From: Streptomyces sp. NBC_01463
Lineage (GTDB): Bacteria > Actinomycetota > Actinomycetes > Streptomycetales > Streptomycetaceae
Assembly: GCA_036227345.1 (NCBI GenBank)
Contig: CP109468.1
Span: 1,860,001 to 1,924,000, forward strand
Reading direction: 5' to 3'
DNA length: 64,000 bases
Shown one piece after another: positions 27,125 through 35,376 of the stretch; positions within the stretch are counted from its first letter, which is position 1, and every line of letters begins with the position of its first letter. Under the pieces are notes generated by a model. That model did no database searches. It saw only the letters and a list, made by a program, of their open reading frames with translations, and had not been told where the DNA came from. Made by a program: the position numbers and the translations under genes.

Positions 27125-27517
27125 ATGCGAATCCCCCCACGGATCACCACGCTCGGCGGCATCGCCGCCCTCCTGTCCGTCCTCTTCGTCGGCGGCCCCG
27201 TCGCGGCGACCGCGACCGCCGCCACCACCTCGGTCGGCAGCATCTGTTACTCCGCGCTGCCGTCCCAGGCGCACGACACCCTCGATCTCATCGAGGCCGG
27301 CGGGCCGTTCCCGTACGACCAGGACGGCACCGTCTTCCAGAACCGTGAAGGTGTGCTGCCGGGGCAGAGCACCGGCTACTACCACGAGTACACCGTGATC
27401 ACCCCCGGCTCCCCGACCCGTGGTGCGCGGCGCATCGTCACGGGTGAGGAGAGCCAGGAGGACTACTACACCGCCGACCACTACGAGACGTTCGACCTCG
27501 TCGACCACGGCTGCTGA
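27125..27517 (+). CDS. Secreted guanyl-specific ribonuclease (RNase Sa/barnase family)
   Basis: 130 aa precursor with a signal peptide of about 33 residues. The mature part follows RNase Sa closely: CYSALPSQAHDTLDLI, GPFPYDQDGTVFQNRE, YYHEYTVITPG, TRGARRIVTG and DHYETFDLVDHGC. Aligned to RNase Sa, catalytic Glu88 (Sa Glu54), Arg99 and Arg103 (Sa 65 and 69) and His119 (Sa 85) are intact, and Cys41-Cys130 would form the disulfide. It cleaves RNA after G outside the cell. ATG 27125 is preferred, but ATG 27116 is in frame and no clear ribosome-binding site separates them. A barstar gene follows 80 bp on. Confidence 0.92.
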   Translation: MRIPPRITTLGGIAALLSVLFVGGPVAATATAATTSVGSICYSALPSQAHDTLDLIEAGGPFPYDQDGTVFQNREGVLPGQSTGYYHEYTVITPGSPTRGARRIVTGEESQEDYYTADHYETFDLVDHGC

Positions 27518-27525
27518 ACCGCCCC

Positions 27526-27578
27526 CCGGTCCGGTCCGCGCCGCAGCCCCCCACCTGCGGCGCGGATCACCGGACCGG
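27526..27578 (+). terminator. Strong hairpin between RNase and barstar genes
   Basis: Arms 27526-27546 and 27555-27578 pair over 21 bp with a single 3-nt bulge. It would end or weaken transcription between nuclease and inhibitor. Confidence 0.65.
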
Positions 27579-27597
27579 CGGCTTGTACGCTCGCCCC

Positions 27598-27987
27598 ATG
27601 ACCGTGACCTATGTGATCGACGGCTCCGGGGTCACCGGCCTGGACAGTTTCTGGGTCGTGATCGGCGAGGCGGTGAACGGGCCCGGCGGCTACTTCGGCC
27701 GGGGGCTCGACGCCTTCGCGGACTGTCTGCGGGGCGGAATGGGCACGCCGGACGACGACGACTTCGTCATCGAGTGGCGCGACCACGAGATGTCGGCGCG
27801 GGCACTCGGACACGAGGAGACCGCGCGCTACCTCCGCGGCCTGTTCCCCCGTGCCCATGTCAGCAGTCTGCCGCGGCTCCGCGAGGAGCTGGCCCGGGCG
27901 GAGGAGGGCCGGGGGCCGACGCTCTTCGACCGGCTGCTGGAGATCGTCCGGGAGGAGACCGACCCGGGCACGCTGCGCCTGCTGTGA
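27598..27987 (+). CDS. Barstar family ribonuclease inhibitor
   Basis: 129 aa cytoplasmic protein without signal peptide. VTYVIDGSGVTGLDSFWVVIGEAVNGPGGYFGRGLDAFADCLRGGMG matches the barstar core, where an Asp-rich helix face blocks the RNase active site, and DFVIEWRDHEMSARALG is the following strand-helix unit. It probably protects the producer from unexported RNase encoded just upstream. ATG 27598 is the family start; the C-terminal 45 residues go beyond barstar of Bacillus (89 aa). Confidence 0.88.
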   Translation: MTVTYVIDGSGVTGLDSFWVVIGEAVNGPGGYFGRGLDAFADCLRGGMGTPDDDDFVIEWRDHEMSARALGHEETARYLRGLFPRAHVSSLPRLREELARAEEGRGPTLFDRLLEIVREETDPGTLRLL

Positions 27988-28021
27988 GGGCCACGGACGC
28001 GGTCGGCCGCATCCGTGGCCC
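27988..28021. terminator. Bidirectional terminator hairpin
   Basis: 15-bp stem with one mismatch and a 4-nt loop, starting one base after the barstar stop and ending 9 bp before the convergent collagenase stop. Confidence 0.75.
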
Positions 28022-28029
28022 GCTTCCGG

Positions 28030-30402
28030 TCAGTACCGGACGGAGACCTTCGCGCCGCCGAAGTCCTGCACGGCGTACAGACTGATGTAGTGGAACCCTG
28101 CCGCCGGGTTGTCGATCGTGAGCGTGTGGGCGGTTCCGCCACCCGTGGCCCTGGCGGTGTAGGAGCCGGTGGTGGCCCAGCTGTCGGCGTTGTAGTAGAG
28201 GTCGGCGTCGCCCGTGCCGCCGCTGGTGGTGATGGTGAGCCGGGCGGTTCCGGCGGGGACGTCGATGTACAGGTAGGAGTAGTTGCCCCGGGTGGCCGTC
28301 CGTCCGCTGCGGGCGCAGTCCTGGCCGAGTTCACGGATGTCGGCGGCGGTGCACTCCGCGGACGGCTCGGTCGGCTCGGTGGTGGTGGTGCCGCAGCTGC
28401 CGGCCGCGCACGCGGTCAGCCAGGTGTTCCAGTCGGCGTCGTAGCGGCTGCCGATCGTCGAGGTGAGCAGGGTGCGGGCACCGTTCCAGTCGCCCGAGCG
28501 GTAGAGACCCAGCAGGGTGTCCACATCGGCGCGGTGCGACTGGAGCATGTAACGGACGGCCAGATAGCCCCAGTTGTAGATGCGGGTCTGGTCGGCGTTC
28601 TCGTAGGTGGTGTCGAACAGGGAGCTCAGGGTGTAGGTGTGCGCGGCGGCCTGGGTGACGGCGTCGTCGTAGGTGACGTCCCGGTAGGAGTAGGAGACGA
28701 ACTCCGCGAAGCCCTCGACCCACCAGATGGTCGGTGTGGTGAGGCCGTCCTCGAAATCGCCCGCCATGTCGAACCGGCCGTCGAGGTAGTGCGTGTACTC
28801 GTGGTTGAGGTTCCAGATCTGGAACTCGGGGCGCACCCACTCGGCCTCGTAGGCGATGAACCGCGGCTGGTTGCCGGCCGCCGAGGGGTCCCCCTCCAGG
28901 TACATGCCGCCGTTGTTGGTGTCGATGCCGTAGATGGCTCCGGCGTACGTCTGGTAGTCGGTGCTGGAGTCGAAGACGACCACCTCGATGGTGGTGTTGT
29001 GGTCGTCGGCGACGGGTCCGCCGTCCCGGGCCACCTCGTGGAAGTAGGCGTCCTGGCCCTTCAGGCTGGTGCAGGCCGCCGCGAGGTCGGACGACGACAT
29101 CTGCTGGGCGAGGATGCGGATGCTGTCACTGCAGGTGTACGTGACGGGCAGCACGGCGCTCTTGATCCGCGCGGCGAGGTCGCAGGTGCCGTACGTGGCA
29201 CAGTCGGCCCGGTCGTAGTAGTCGGCCATCTCCGCGAGCCCGACCCAGAGCGGTGCGGTCGGTCCGGTCAGTGAGCTCCGGCCGAGGAGGTCGACGACGA
29301 GCGGGCGGGCGTGGGGCCGCAGCGACTCCTCCTGGAGGAAGCGTCCGAGTTCGCGTCCGGCGTTGGAGGCGAGGTAGGAACGGTCCGTGCCCAGCAGGCC
29401 GAGGTGGTCGCGGGCGAAGCCGGCGAGCGCGTCGAGCAGGCTCGGGTCGGCCTCGACTGCGCTGATGAACTCGGGCACCTGATGGCCCCGGAAGGTCACC
29501 GTGTAGACGCTGTTGACGGCGTTGAGCATGTACCAGGAGCTGTCGTACGAGGAGTCGTAGTCGGCGAGCAGGCGCTTGACGACGTTCAGGTAGCGGGCGT
29601 TCTGCACGGCGCTGTCGATGAGGATGACGGCTTCGGAGAGGGTTTCCCCGTTGGCGTCCGTGACGTCGTAGGCGTGAGCGGAGGCGAAGAAGGCGTCGAG
29701 CCCGCCCTGGATGGCGGTGCGGAGTGCGTCGCCGTAGTCGCCGACGGTGGCGGGGTCGTAGTACTGCACGTAGTAGCCGGCCCGGAGGAACAGCACCAGT
29801 TGCGGCATTCCGGTGCTGCTGTCACCCGGGTACGCGGCCGATCCCGCACGCAGGGCGTCGGCGACGGAGACCATCTGGGCCTCGCGGAAGGCGAGGTAGC
29901 CGTCGTTGCCCTTGACCGTGAAGAGGGTGTTGACGCAGTCCGTCGTCGAGGACTTGATCTGCTGGACCAGGGCGCTGCCGGTGCGGCTGGTGAAGTCGGC
30001 GACGGAGCAGGCGGCGGCCGGGGCGATTCCGGCGGCCTTCGCTGCCGAGCGGGCCTTGGCCTTCATCGAGGGGGCCGGGTGGCTCGGTGCGGCGGAGGCC
30101 GGGTCGTCGTAGTCGCGCTTCAGCGCGTCCTTCGACGCGGTGCGCGGCGCCCGGTCGGCGGGGTCCCGGGACGCGCCGCCTATGTGCTGGGCGTCCTGGA
30201 CGGGTGCGGTGAGGGCCTGTGCGGCGGGCCCTCCTGTGTCAACGGACTTACTGGCTTCGGCATTTGCGGATGCGCTCGCCGGTGCGGTGGGCCGGGGTTC
30301 GGCGGCCCCGGCCGGTGCGGCGAGTAGGCCGAAGCCCAGGCAGGCCGCCAGGACCACGGTGGATAGCCCGGTGAATCTCTGTCGAACCGATCGGTTCTTC
30401 AC
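28030..30402 (-). CDS. Secreted M9 family collagenase
   Basis: 790 aa. Signal peptide to about residue 34, then a disordered Ala/Ser/Pro segment to about 125. An M9N activator region follows, then the peptidase domain with zinc motif HEYTH (534-538, in NHEYTHYLDGRF) and the downstream glutamate in WWVEGFAEF (563-567). The C terminus (about 695-790, YLYIDVPAGTARLTITTSGGTGDADLYYN) is a PPC beta-sandwich that typically helps substrate binding. It degrades collagen or gelatin outside the cell. GTG 30402 has GGAGG six bases upstream. Adjacent genes catabolise hydroxyproline, the imino acid characteristic of collagen. Confidence 0.92.
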   Translation of the reverse strand: MKNRSVRQRFTGLSTVVLAACLGFGLLAAPAGAAEPRPTAPASASANAEASKSVDTGGPAAQALTAPVQDAQHIGGASRDPADRAPRTASKDALKRDYDDPASAAPSHPAPSMKAKARSAAKAAGIAPAAACSVADFTSRTGSALVQQIKSSTTDCVNTLFTVKGNDGYLAFREAQMVSVADALRAGSAAYPGDSSTGMPQLVLFLRAGYYVQYYDPATVGDYGDALRTAIQGGLDAFFASAHAYDVTDANGETLSEAVILIDSAVQNARYLNVVKRLLADYDSSYDSSWYMLNAVNSVYTVTFRGHQVPEFISAVEADPSLLDALAGFARDHLGLLGTDRSYLASNAGRELGRFLQEESLRPHARPLVVDLLGRSSLTGPTAPLWVGLAEMADYYDRADCATYGTCDLAARIKSAVLPVTYTCSDSIRILAQQMSSSDLAAACTSLKGQDAYFHEVARDGGPVADDHNTTIEVVVFDSSTDYQTYAGAIYGIDTNNGGMYLEGDPSAAGNQPRFIAYEAEWVRPEFQIWNLNHEYTHYLDGRFDMAGDFEDGLTTPTIWWVEGFAEFVSYSYRDVTYDDAVTQAAAHTYTLSSLFDTTYENADQTRIYNWGYLAVRYMLQSHRADVDTLLGLYRSGDWNGARTLLTSTIGSRYDADWNTWLTACAAGSCGTTTTEPTEPSAECTAADIRELGQDCARSGRTATRGNYSYLYIDVPAGTARLTITTSGGTGDADLYYNADSWATTGSYTARATGGGTAHTLTIDNPAAGFHYISLYAVQDFGGAKVSVRY

Positions 30403-30493
30403 GTGCCGCCTCCCAGCGGTGTGGTGCCGCGCGACGTTGCGCGGCGTGGGGGATGGCGCGGCCGAGGCAGGCGGGCGGGGTGATCCGCGTACC

Positions 30494-30508
30494 GCTCATG
30501 ACATGAGC
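30494..30508. promoter_or_regulatory. 15-bp palindrome GCTCATG-A-CATGAGC upstream of collagenase
   Basis: Perfect 7-bp arms around a central A, 92 bp before the collagenase start. Looks like a dimeric repressor site. Regulator unknown. Confidence 0.45.
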
Positions 30509-30540
30509 ACGACCTCAATCGCGACCGTCAGTACAATGGC

Positions 30541-30553
30541 ACATGTCACATGT
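30541..30553. promoter_or_regulatory. ATGTCACAT motif upstream of collagenase
   Basis: ACATGTCACATGT contains ATGTCACAT, which recurs exactly at 36589-36597 in front of the hydroxyproline oxidase operon; a related ATGTGAC occurs before the GntR gene. Candidate common operator. Confidence 0.4.
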
Positions 30554-30631
30554 CCTTAGGAAGGCGCTGTGCGCACATTCAGGTTTCGGTGCGGATGGGG
30601 TGACGCCACAACGGCTGGATGACATGACGTC

Positions 30632-30681
30632 ACAACGGCGCAGGCCGCCACCCCGAGCGGGGCGGCGGCCTGCGCCGTTGT
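30632..30681 (-). terminator. Terminator hairpin after the GntR gene
   Basis: 18-bp perfect stem (30632-30649 and 30664-30681) with a loop that can pair again, 14 bp beyond the GntR stop. Confidence 0.8.
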
Positions 30682-30694
30682 GCGGCTGCCGGTC

Positions 30695-31360
30695 TCAGGC
30701 GCGGTCGGCCCACAGGGACCGGACGTGGGACATGTGGCCCAGCATGCAGGCCTCTGCCCCGGGGGCGTCACCGGCCACCACCAGATCCAGCAGCTGTACG
30801 TGCTCCTGCGCCGAGGCGACCAACTGCCCCGACTCGGCCAGCCTGTTCAGGCCGAACAACCGGGAGCGCTTGCGCAGTTCGCCGACCTCCTCGACCAGCC
30901 TGCGGTTGCCGGCCAGCGCCAGCAGGGCGAGGTGGAAGCGGCGGTCCGCCTCCAGATAGCCCAGGATGTCCTGCCGGCGCGCCGCCTCGACGATCTCGAG
31001 CGCCACGGGCCGCAGCGCCTCCAGCTCGTGGGTGAGGCCCATCCGCGCGATCCTGCCGACAGTGGGGACCTCGATCATGGCGCGGAGTTCGGTGAAGTCG
31101 TCGAGGTCCTGTTCGGTCAGCTCGGTGATCCGGAAGCCCTTGTTGCGGACCGCCTCGACCAGGCCCTCCCGGGCCAGGTCGAGCATGGCCTCGCGGACGG
31201 GTGTCGCGGAGACACCGAACTCGGAGGCCAGCGCCGGTGCGGAGTAGACGGTCCCGGGCTTCAGCTCGCCGGAGATCAGTGCGGCCCGCAGCGCGTGCGC
31301 CACCTGGTCACGCAGATGCTCCTGCGCCGAGATCACGTTGAGGGACGTCAGGCGGGCCAT
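30695..31360 (-). CDS. GntR/FCD regulator of the hydroxyproline cluster
   Basis: 221 aa. Winged helix in residues 15-80 (LRDQVAHALRAALISGELKPGTVYSAPALASEFGVSATPVREAMLDLAREGLVEAVRNKGFRI) and FCD domain after it (YLEADRRFHLALLALAGN, EHVQLLDLVV). ATG 31360 has GGAGG seven bases upstream. It lies 69 bp after the epimerase gene on the same strand and next to collagenase. GntR/FCD proteins commonly regulate hydroxyproline catabolism in other bacteria, so local control is likely; the ligand is inferred to be a hydroxyproline. Confidence 0.87.
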   Translation of the reverse strand: MARLTSLNVISAQEHLRDQVAHALRAALISGELKPGTVYSAPALASEFGVSATPVREAMLDLAREGLVEAVRNKGFRITELTEQDLDDFTELRAMIEVPTVGRIARMGLTHELEALRPVALEIVEAARRQDILGYLEADRRFHLALLALAGNRRLVEEVGELRKRSRLFGLNRLAESGQLVASAQEHVQLLDLVVAGDAPGAEACMLGHMSHVRSLWADRA

Positions 31361-31394
31361 GTCTGTTCCTCCAGGACCGTGCGGAGCCCAAGAA

Positions 31395-31407
31395 TACAAT
31401 GTGACGT
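31395..31407 (-). promoter_or_regulatory. ATGTGAC motif in the GntR gene promoter region
   Basis: TACAATGTGACGT, 35-47 bp before the GntR start. It shares ATGTGAC with the motifs at 30541 and 36589, and overlaps a TATTCT that could serve as a -10 on the minus strand. Possible autoregulatory operator. Confidence 0.35.
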
Positions 31408-31429
31408 TGCCCGTGACGCAGGCCCCGGG

Positions 31430-32431
31430 TCACAGCAGGAATCCCTCGGGGAACGGGTCCGCCGGGTCGAGGAAGTACTGTGCGGTCCCGGTGATCCAGG
31501 CGCGGCCGGTGACGGTGGGGACGACGGCGGGCAGCGGCCCCACGGTGGTCTCGGCGACCAGCCGGCCGGTGAACTCCGTGCCGATGAAGGACTCGTTGAC
31601 GAAGTCGGTGTCCAGGGCGAGTTCGCCCCGGGCGTGGAGCTGTGCCATGCGCGCGGAGGTGCCGGTGCCGCACGGGGAGCGGTCGAACCAGCCGGGGTGG
31701 ATGGCCATGGCGTGCCGGGAGCGGACCGCGTCGGAGCCGGGGGCGATCAGCTGGACGTGCTTGAGCCCGTGGATCGCGGGGTCGAGCGGGTGGACCGGGC
31801 GGTCGGTGGCGTTGACGGCGTCCATCAGCGCGAGCCCGGCGGCCAGCAGCTCGTCCTTGCGGGACCGGTCGAACGGCAGCCCCAGATCGTCCAGTTGGAC
31901 CATCGCGTAGAAGTTGCCGCCGTACGCGAGGTCGTACGGCACGAGGCCGTGGCCGGGAACCTTCGCCGTGAGGCCGAGTCCGGCGCTGAATGCGGGGACG
32001 TTGGTGAGGGTGACGGAGGTGGCGGCGCCGTCCTCGACCCGGACGTCGACGCTCACCAGTCCGGCCGGGGTGTCCAGCCGCACCGTGGTGACGGGTTCGG
32101 TGACCTCCACCATGCCGGTCTCCACCAGGACGGTGGCCACCCCGATGGTGCCGTGCCCGCACATCGGCAGGCAGCCGGAGACCTCCATGAACAGGACCCC
32201 GAAGTCGGCGTCGGGGCGGGTGGGCGGCTGCAGGACGGCCCCGCTCATCGCGGAGTGGCCGCGCGGCTCGTACATCAGCAGGGTGCGCACCGCGTCCCGG
32301 TGCGCCATGAAGTACGTGCGGCGCTCGGCCATGGTGGCCCCGGGGAGCGTGCCGATGCCGCCGGTGATCACCCGGGTGGGCATGCCCTCGGTGTGCGAGT
32401 CGACGGCGTGGAAGATGTGACGCGTGCGCAA
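31430..32431 (-). CDS. 4-hydroxyproline 2-epimerase (proline racemase family)
   Basis: 333 aa. Both catalytic cysteines are present: Cys91 (PMCGHGTIG) and Cys254 (RSPCGTGTSAR), which marks a racemase/epimerase rather than the Thr-containing dehydratase branch. HAVDSHTEGMPTRVITGG is the family N terminus. It converts trans-4-hydroxy-L-proline to cis-4-hydroxy-D-proline, the first step of the bacterial pathway. Start is TTG 32431 with AGGGGG upstream; no ATG or GTG is suitable. The gene order with deaminase and dehydrogenase supports the assignment over plain proline racemase. Confidence 0.9.
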   Translation of the reverse strand: MRTRHIFHAVDSHTEGMPTRVITGGIGTLPGATMAERRTYFMAHRDAVRTLLMYEPRGHSAMSGAVLQPPTRPDADFGVLFMEVSGCLPMCGHGTIGVATVLVETGMVEVTEPVTTVRLDTPAGLVSVDVRVEDGAATSVTLTNVPAFSAGLGLTAKVPGHGLVPYDLAYGGNFYAMVQLDDLGLPFDRSRKDELLAAGLALMDAVNATDRPVHPLDPAIHGLKHVQLIAPGSDAVRSRHAMAIHPGWFDRSPCGTGTSARMAQLHARGELALDTDFVNESFIGTEFTGRLVAETTVGPLPAVVPTVTGRAWITGTAQYFLDPADPFPEGFLL

Positions 32432-32530
32432 GTGTCCCCCTCGGTCGTCCTGCCGGTACGGGACGACATCCCGTCCGGCGGGTCTCTGGTGCGGTCAGGG
32501 CCCAAGGGCAGGGCCGGTACGGCAGGCGGT

Positions 32531-33442
32531 TCAGTCCAGTCCTTCGGCGAGCGCCTTCTCGGTGGCGGCGCGCACGGCGGCCAGGGCGTCCGCGCCGAGC
32601 GGCAGACGGGGCGGCCGGGTGGGCCCGCCGTGCCGGCCGACGATGTCCATCGACGCCTTGATGGCCTGGACGAACTCGGGCCTGGAGTCCCAGCGCAGCA
32701 GCGGGTGCAGCCGCCGGTACAGCGGCAGGGCCGTGTCCATGTCGCCGGACACGGCGGCCCGGTAGAGCGCGACGCAGCCGGCGGGCAGCATGTTGGGGCA
32801 GCCGGCGATCCAGCCGACGGCCCCGGCCAGGGCAAGCTCCAGCAGGACGTCGTCGGCCCCGACGAGCAGGTCGAGGCCCGGCGCCTCCTCGGCGATCTCG
32901 TAGGCCCTGCGGACGTCACCGCTGAACTCCTTGACGGCGACCACGGAACCGTCGGCGTGGAGCCGGGCCAGCAGCCGCGGCGTCAGGTCGACCTTGGTGT
33001 CGAAGGGGTTGTTGTACGCGACGACCGGCAGCCCCACCGAGGCGACCTCGGCGTAGTGCGCGCGAACCGCCTCGTCCTCGCAGGGGTATCCGTTGGGCGG
33101 CAGCAGCAGGACGGACCCGGCGCCGGCCTCGGCGGCCTGCTCGGCGCGGCGCCGCGACTGCGCGCTGTCGTACGAGGAGACGCCGGGCATCACCCTGGCA
33201 CCGCCCCCGGCCGCCTCGACGGCCACCCGTACGATCTGGTCGCGCTCCTGGTCCGTGAGGGTCTGGTACTCCCCCAGCGAGCCGTTGGGCACCACCCCGT
33301 CGCAGCCCGCCGCGATCAGGTCGCGCACATGGGCGGCGTACGCGTCGAAGTCGATCGTCCGGTCCTCGCGCAGGGTCAGCGGGGTGGCGACCATGACGCC
33401 CCGCCAGGGGCTGATGCGTACCGCGTCGTTCGTCGTCGTCAT
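32531..33442 (-). CDS. DapA-family lyase, probable pyrroline-4-hydroxy-2-carboxylate deaminase
   Basis: 303 aa TIM barrel. Schiff-base lysine in VVAVKEFSGD, tyrosine in PVVAYNNPFD and the GSLGEYQTLTDQER loop are typical of the DHDPS/NAL family; the acid-binding GGSTGE loop is changed to NGSLGE. In hydroxyproline operons this family member deaminates pyrroline-4-hydroxy-2-carboxylate to alpha-ketoglutarate semialdehyde. Start 33442 has GGAG five bases upstream. Function is assigned from context as much as from sequence; another DapA homologue lies at 59725. Confidence 0.82.
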   Translation of the reverse strand: MTTTNDAVRISPWRGVMVATPLTLREDRTIDFDAYAAHVRDLIAAGCDGVVPNGSLGEYQTLTDQERDQIVRVAVEAAGGGARVMPGVSSYDSAQSRRRAEQAAEAGAGSVLLLPPNGYPCEDEAVRAHYAEVASVGLPVVAYNNPFDTKVDLTPRLLARLHADGSVVAVKEFSGDVRRAYEIAEEAPGLDLLVGADDVLLELALAGAVGWIAGCPNMLPAGCVALYRAAVSGDMDTALPLYRRLHPLLRWDSRPEFVQAIKASMDIVGRHGGPTRPPRLPLGADALAAVRAATEKALAEGLD

Positions 33443-33515
33443 GAGGGCTCCTTCGGATATGGCAGGGGAAGGGGAAGCAGAAAAGGGCTGGTGGAAAGGG
33501 ACGTGGCGGGTGTGT

Positions 33516-35045
33516 TCAGGTGTTCTCGGGGTCCGCGGCCCGGGCGAGTACGGACAGGGGGACCGGGCAGGCGAGCGCGCGGCGGTCCGGGGTGTCGGAC
33601 CCGCTCCCGCCGCCTGCGAGTTCCCGTACGGCGAAGCCGCACGTCCGGCCCTGGCACCAGCCCATCCCGGCGCGGGTGAGGAGCTTGACGGTGCGGTGGT
33701 CCCCGGCGCCCAGCTCACCGACCGCCGTGCGGATCGCACCGGCGGTGACCTCCTCGCAGCGGCAGACCTCGGTGTCCGCGTCCGCCCAGGCGGTCCAGCC
33801 GGGTCCCGGCCGGTGCACCGCCCCCATCAGCTCGGCGAACGCACGCATCCGGCGCCGGGACCGGCGCAACGCGCCCGTACGGTCCGCACCCCGGCCGCCA
33901 CGGATACCCCGGACCTCCTCGATCACCGAGAGGGCGGCCAACTCACCCTCGATCAGCGCGAGATGAACCCCTCCGATGCCGCCGGTCTCACCTGCCGCCC
34001 AGACGCCGGGCACGGTGGTGCGCAGTTCCGCGTCGAGCTCCAGCGCGGGCGAGCCGTCAGCACCGCCGCGGGTCGCGCAGCCGAGACCGACGGCGAGGTC
34101 GAGCTGGGGCACCAGGCCGTGGCCCACGGCCAGGGTGTCGCAGTCGATGCGGCGACCGGTCCCCGGCAGCGGACGCCAGTCGCGGTCGAGCCGGCTGACC
34201 GTGACACCTTCCACCCGGTCGGTGCCGTGGACGGCGGTGACCGCCCGGTGGGTCAGCGGCCGCACCCGGTGCCTGGCCAGCGCCGCACCGTGCCGCAGCC
34301 CTTCCCGGAGCCGCCCGGGGTTGGCGGCGAGCACCAGGGGTGCGCGTGCGTAGGCCGGATAGCCGGAAGCCTCCACCAGGGCGGGCACCCGGGCGCCCGC
34401 CCTGGCCAGGGAGACCGCGACCGCCTGCAGCAGCGGTCCGCTGCCCGCGACGACGACGCGCCGGCCCGGCAGCACCAGCCCCGACTTCAGCATGGCCTGC
34501 GCCCCGGCCGCCCCGACGACTCCCGGCAGGGTCCAGCCGGGGAAGGGGAGCTGGCGTTCGGTGGCACCGGTCGCGATCAGCAGCCGGCGCGCACGGAGTG
34601 CGGCCCCTGTCCGCCCTTCGGTACCGGTGACGGCGTGCAGGGTCCAGTCCGTTCCGGTCCGTACGACGGTCCAGACCTGGTGTCCGGCGAGGTGGCGGAT
34701 CCGGCCTGTCGCGCGGTGCCGGCCGAGCCGGGCGGTGAGTCCGGCGAACGCGGCCCAGCCGTGGTGCAGCGCCTCGGGCCGGGTGGCGCCGAGGCCGGCG
34801 GCGGGAGCGCGGTAGTACTGACCGCCGGGTGCGTCCGCCGCATCGAGGAGGAGCACGTCGAGTCCGGCGTCGGCTGCGGTGACGGCCGCTGCCAGCCCGG
34901 CGGGGCCGGCTCCCACCACGGCGAGCCCGGCGACGGGGTGTGGGGCGGCCGCGCCAACAGCCTCTGCGGCCTCGGCGATCTCACCTGCTCCGGATACCCC
35001 GGCTGTCCTGGCTGTCTCGGGTGTCTCAGCGGTGGAGTCCGGCAT
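33516..35045 (-). CDS. FAD/NAD(P)-dependent oxidoreductase with BFD-type Fe-S domain (D-hydroxyproline dehydrogenase component)
   Basis: 509 aa. FAD motif VVGAGPAGLAAAV near residue 42, second dinucleotide motif VVVAGSGPLLQAVAVSL near 200, and a C-terminal BFD-like cysteine domain (EVCRCEEVT...GMGWCQGRTCG). This is the HcnB/OoxA-type subunit found with a small 2Fe-2S protein and a DAO-like oxidase in heteromeric amino-acid dehydrogenases, including the D-hydroxyproline dehydrogenase of pseudomonads (LhpBEF). It overlaps the 2Fe-2S gene by 20 bp. The first 38 residues are a low-complexity extension. Confidence 0.87.
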   Translation of the reverse strand: MPDSTAETPETARTAGVSGAGEIAEAAEAVGAAAPHPVAGLAVVGAGPAGLAAAVTAADAGLDVLLLDAADAPGGQYYRAPAAGLGATRPEALHHGWAAFAGLTARLGRHRATGRIRHLAGHQVWTVVRTGTDWTLHAVTGTEGRTGAALRARRLLIATGATERQLPFPGWTLPGVVGAAGAQAMLKSGLVLPGRRVVVAGSGPLLQAVAVSLARAGARVPALVEASGYPAYARAPLVLAANPGRLREGLRHGAALARHRVRPLTHRAVTAVHGTDRVEGVTVSRLDRDWRPLPGTGRRIDCDTLAVGHGLVPQLDLAVGLGCATRGGADGSPALELDAELRTTVPGVWAAGETGGIGGVHLALIEGELAALSVIEEVRGIRGGRGADRTGALRRSRRRMRAFAELMGAVHRPGPGWTAWADADTEVCRCEEVTAGAIRTAVGELGAGDHRTVKLLTRAGMGWCQGRTCGFAVRELAGGGSGSDTPDRRALACPVPLSVLARAADPENT

Positions 35046-35364
35046 GCCCGTCCCCCTCCTGCGTCGTGACGGCGTCCCCGGGACGGGCCGGCAGCAGGCA
35101 GGCGCGCTGACCGGGGCGTCCGTTGACCGTGGCCAGGCAGTCGAAGCAGGACCCGATCCCGCAGAAGGCGCCGCGCGGCCGCCCGTTCACGCGGGTGGTG
35201 CGCCAGGTCAGGATGGAGGCGGCCCAGAGTGCGGCCGCGATGCTCTGGCCCGGGAGGGCGCGGACGGGACGGCCGTCGAAGGTGATCTCGAAACCGGGGC
35301 CGGGCTCGGCGCCGGCCAGGCCGGCCGGGGTGCGTGCGGTGGTACGGGTGCGGAGACGTCTCAC
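35026..35364 (-). CDS. Small 2Fe-2S protein (HcnA-like dehydrogenase component)
   Basis: 112 aa. Fer2_4 domain with FCGIGSCFDCLATVNGRPGQRACLLPA, which holds the four cluster cysteines, after VRALPGQSIAAALWAASILTWRTTR. Start GTG 35364 follows AGGAG at six bases and lies 12 bp after the oxidase stop. It would pass electrons between the DAO-like and the FAD/BFD subunits of the hydroxyproline dehydrogenase. Confidence 0.88.
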   Translation of the reverse strand: MRRLRTRTTARTPAGLAGAEPGPGFEITFDGRPVRALPGQSIAAALWAASILTWRTTRVNGRPRGAFCGIGSCFDCLATVNGRPGQRACLLPARPGDAVTTQEGDGHAGLHR

Positions 35365-35376
35365 CGGAACTCCTGC

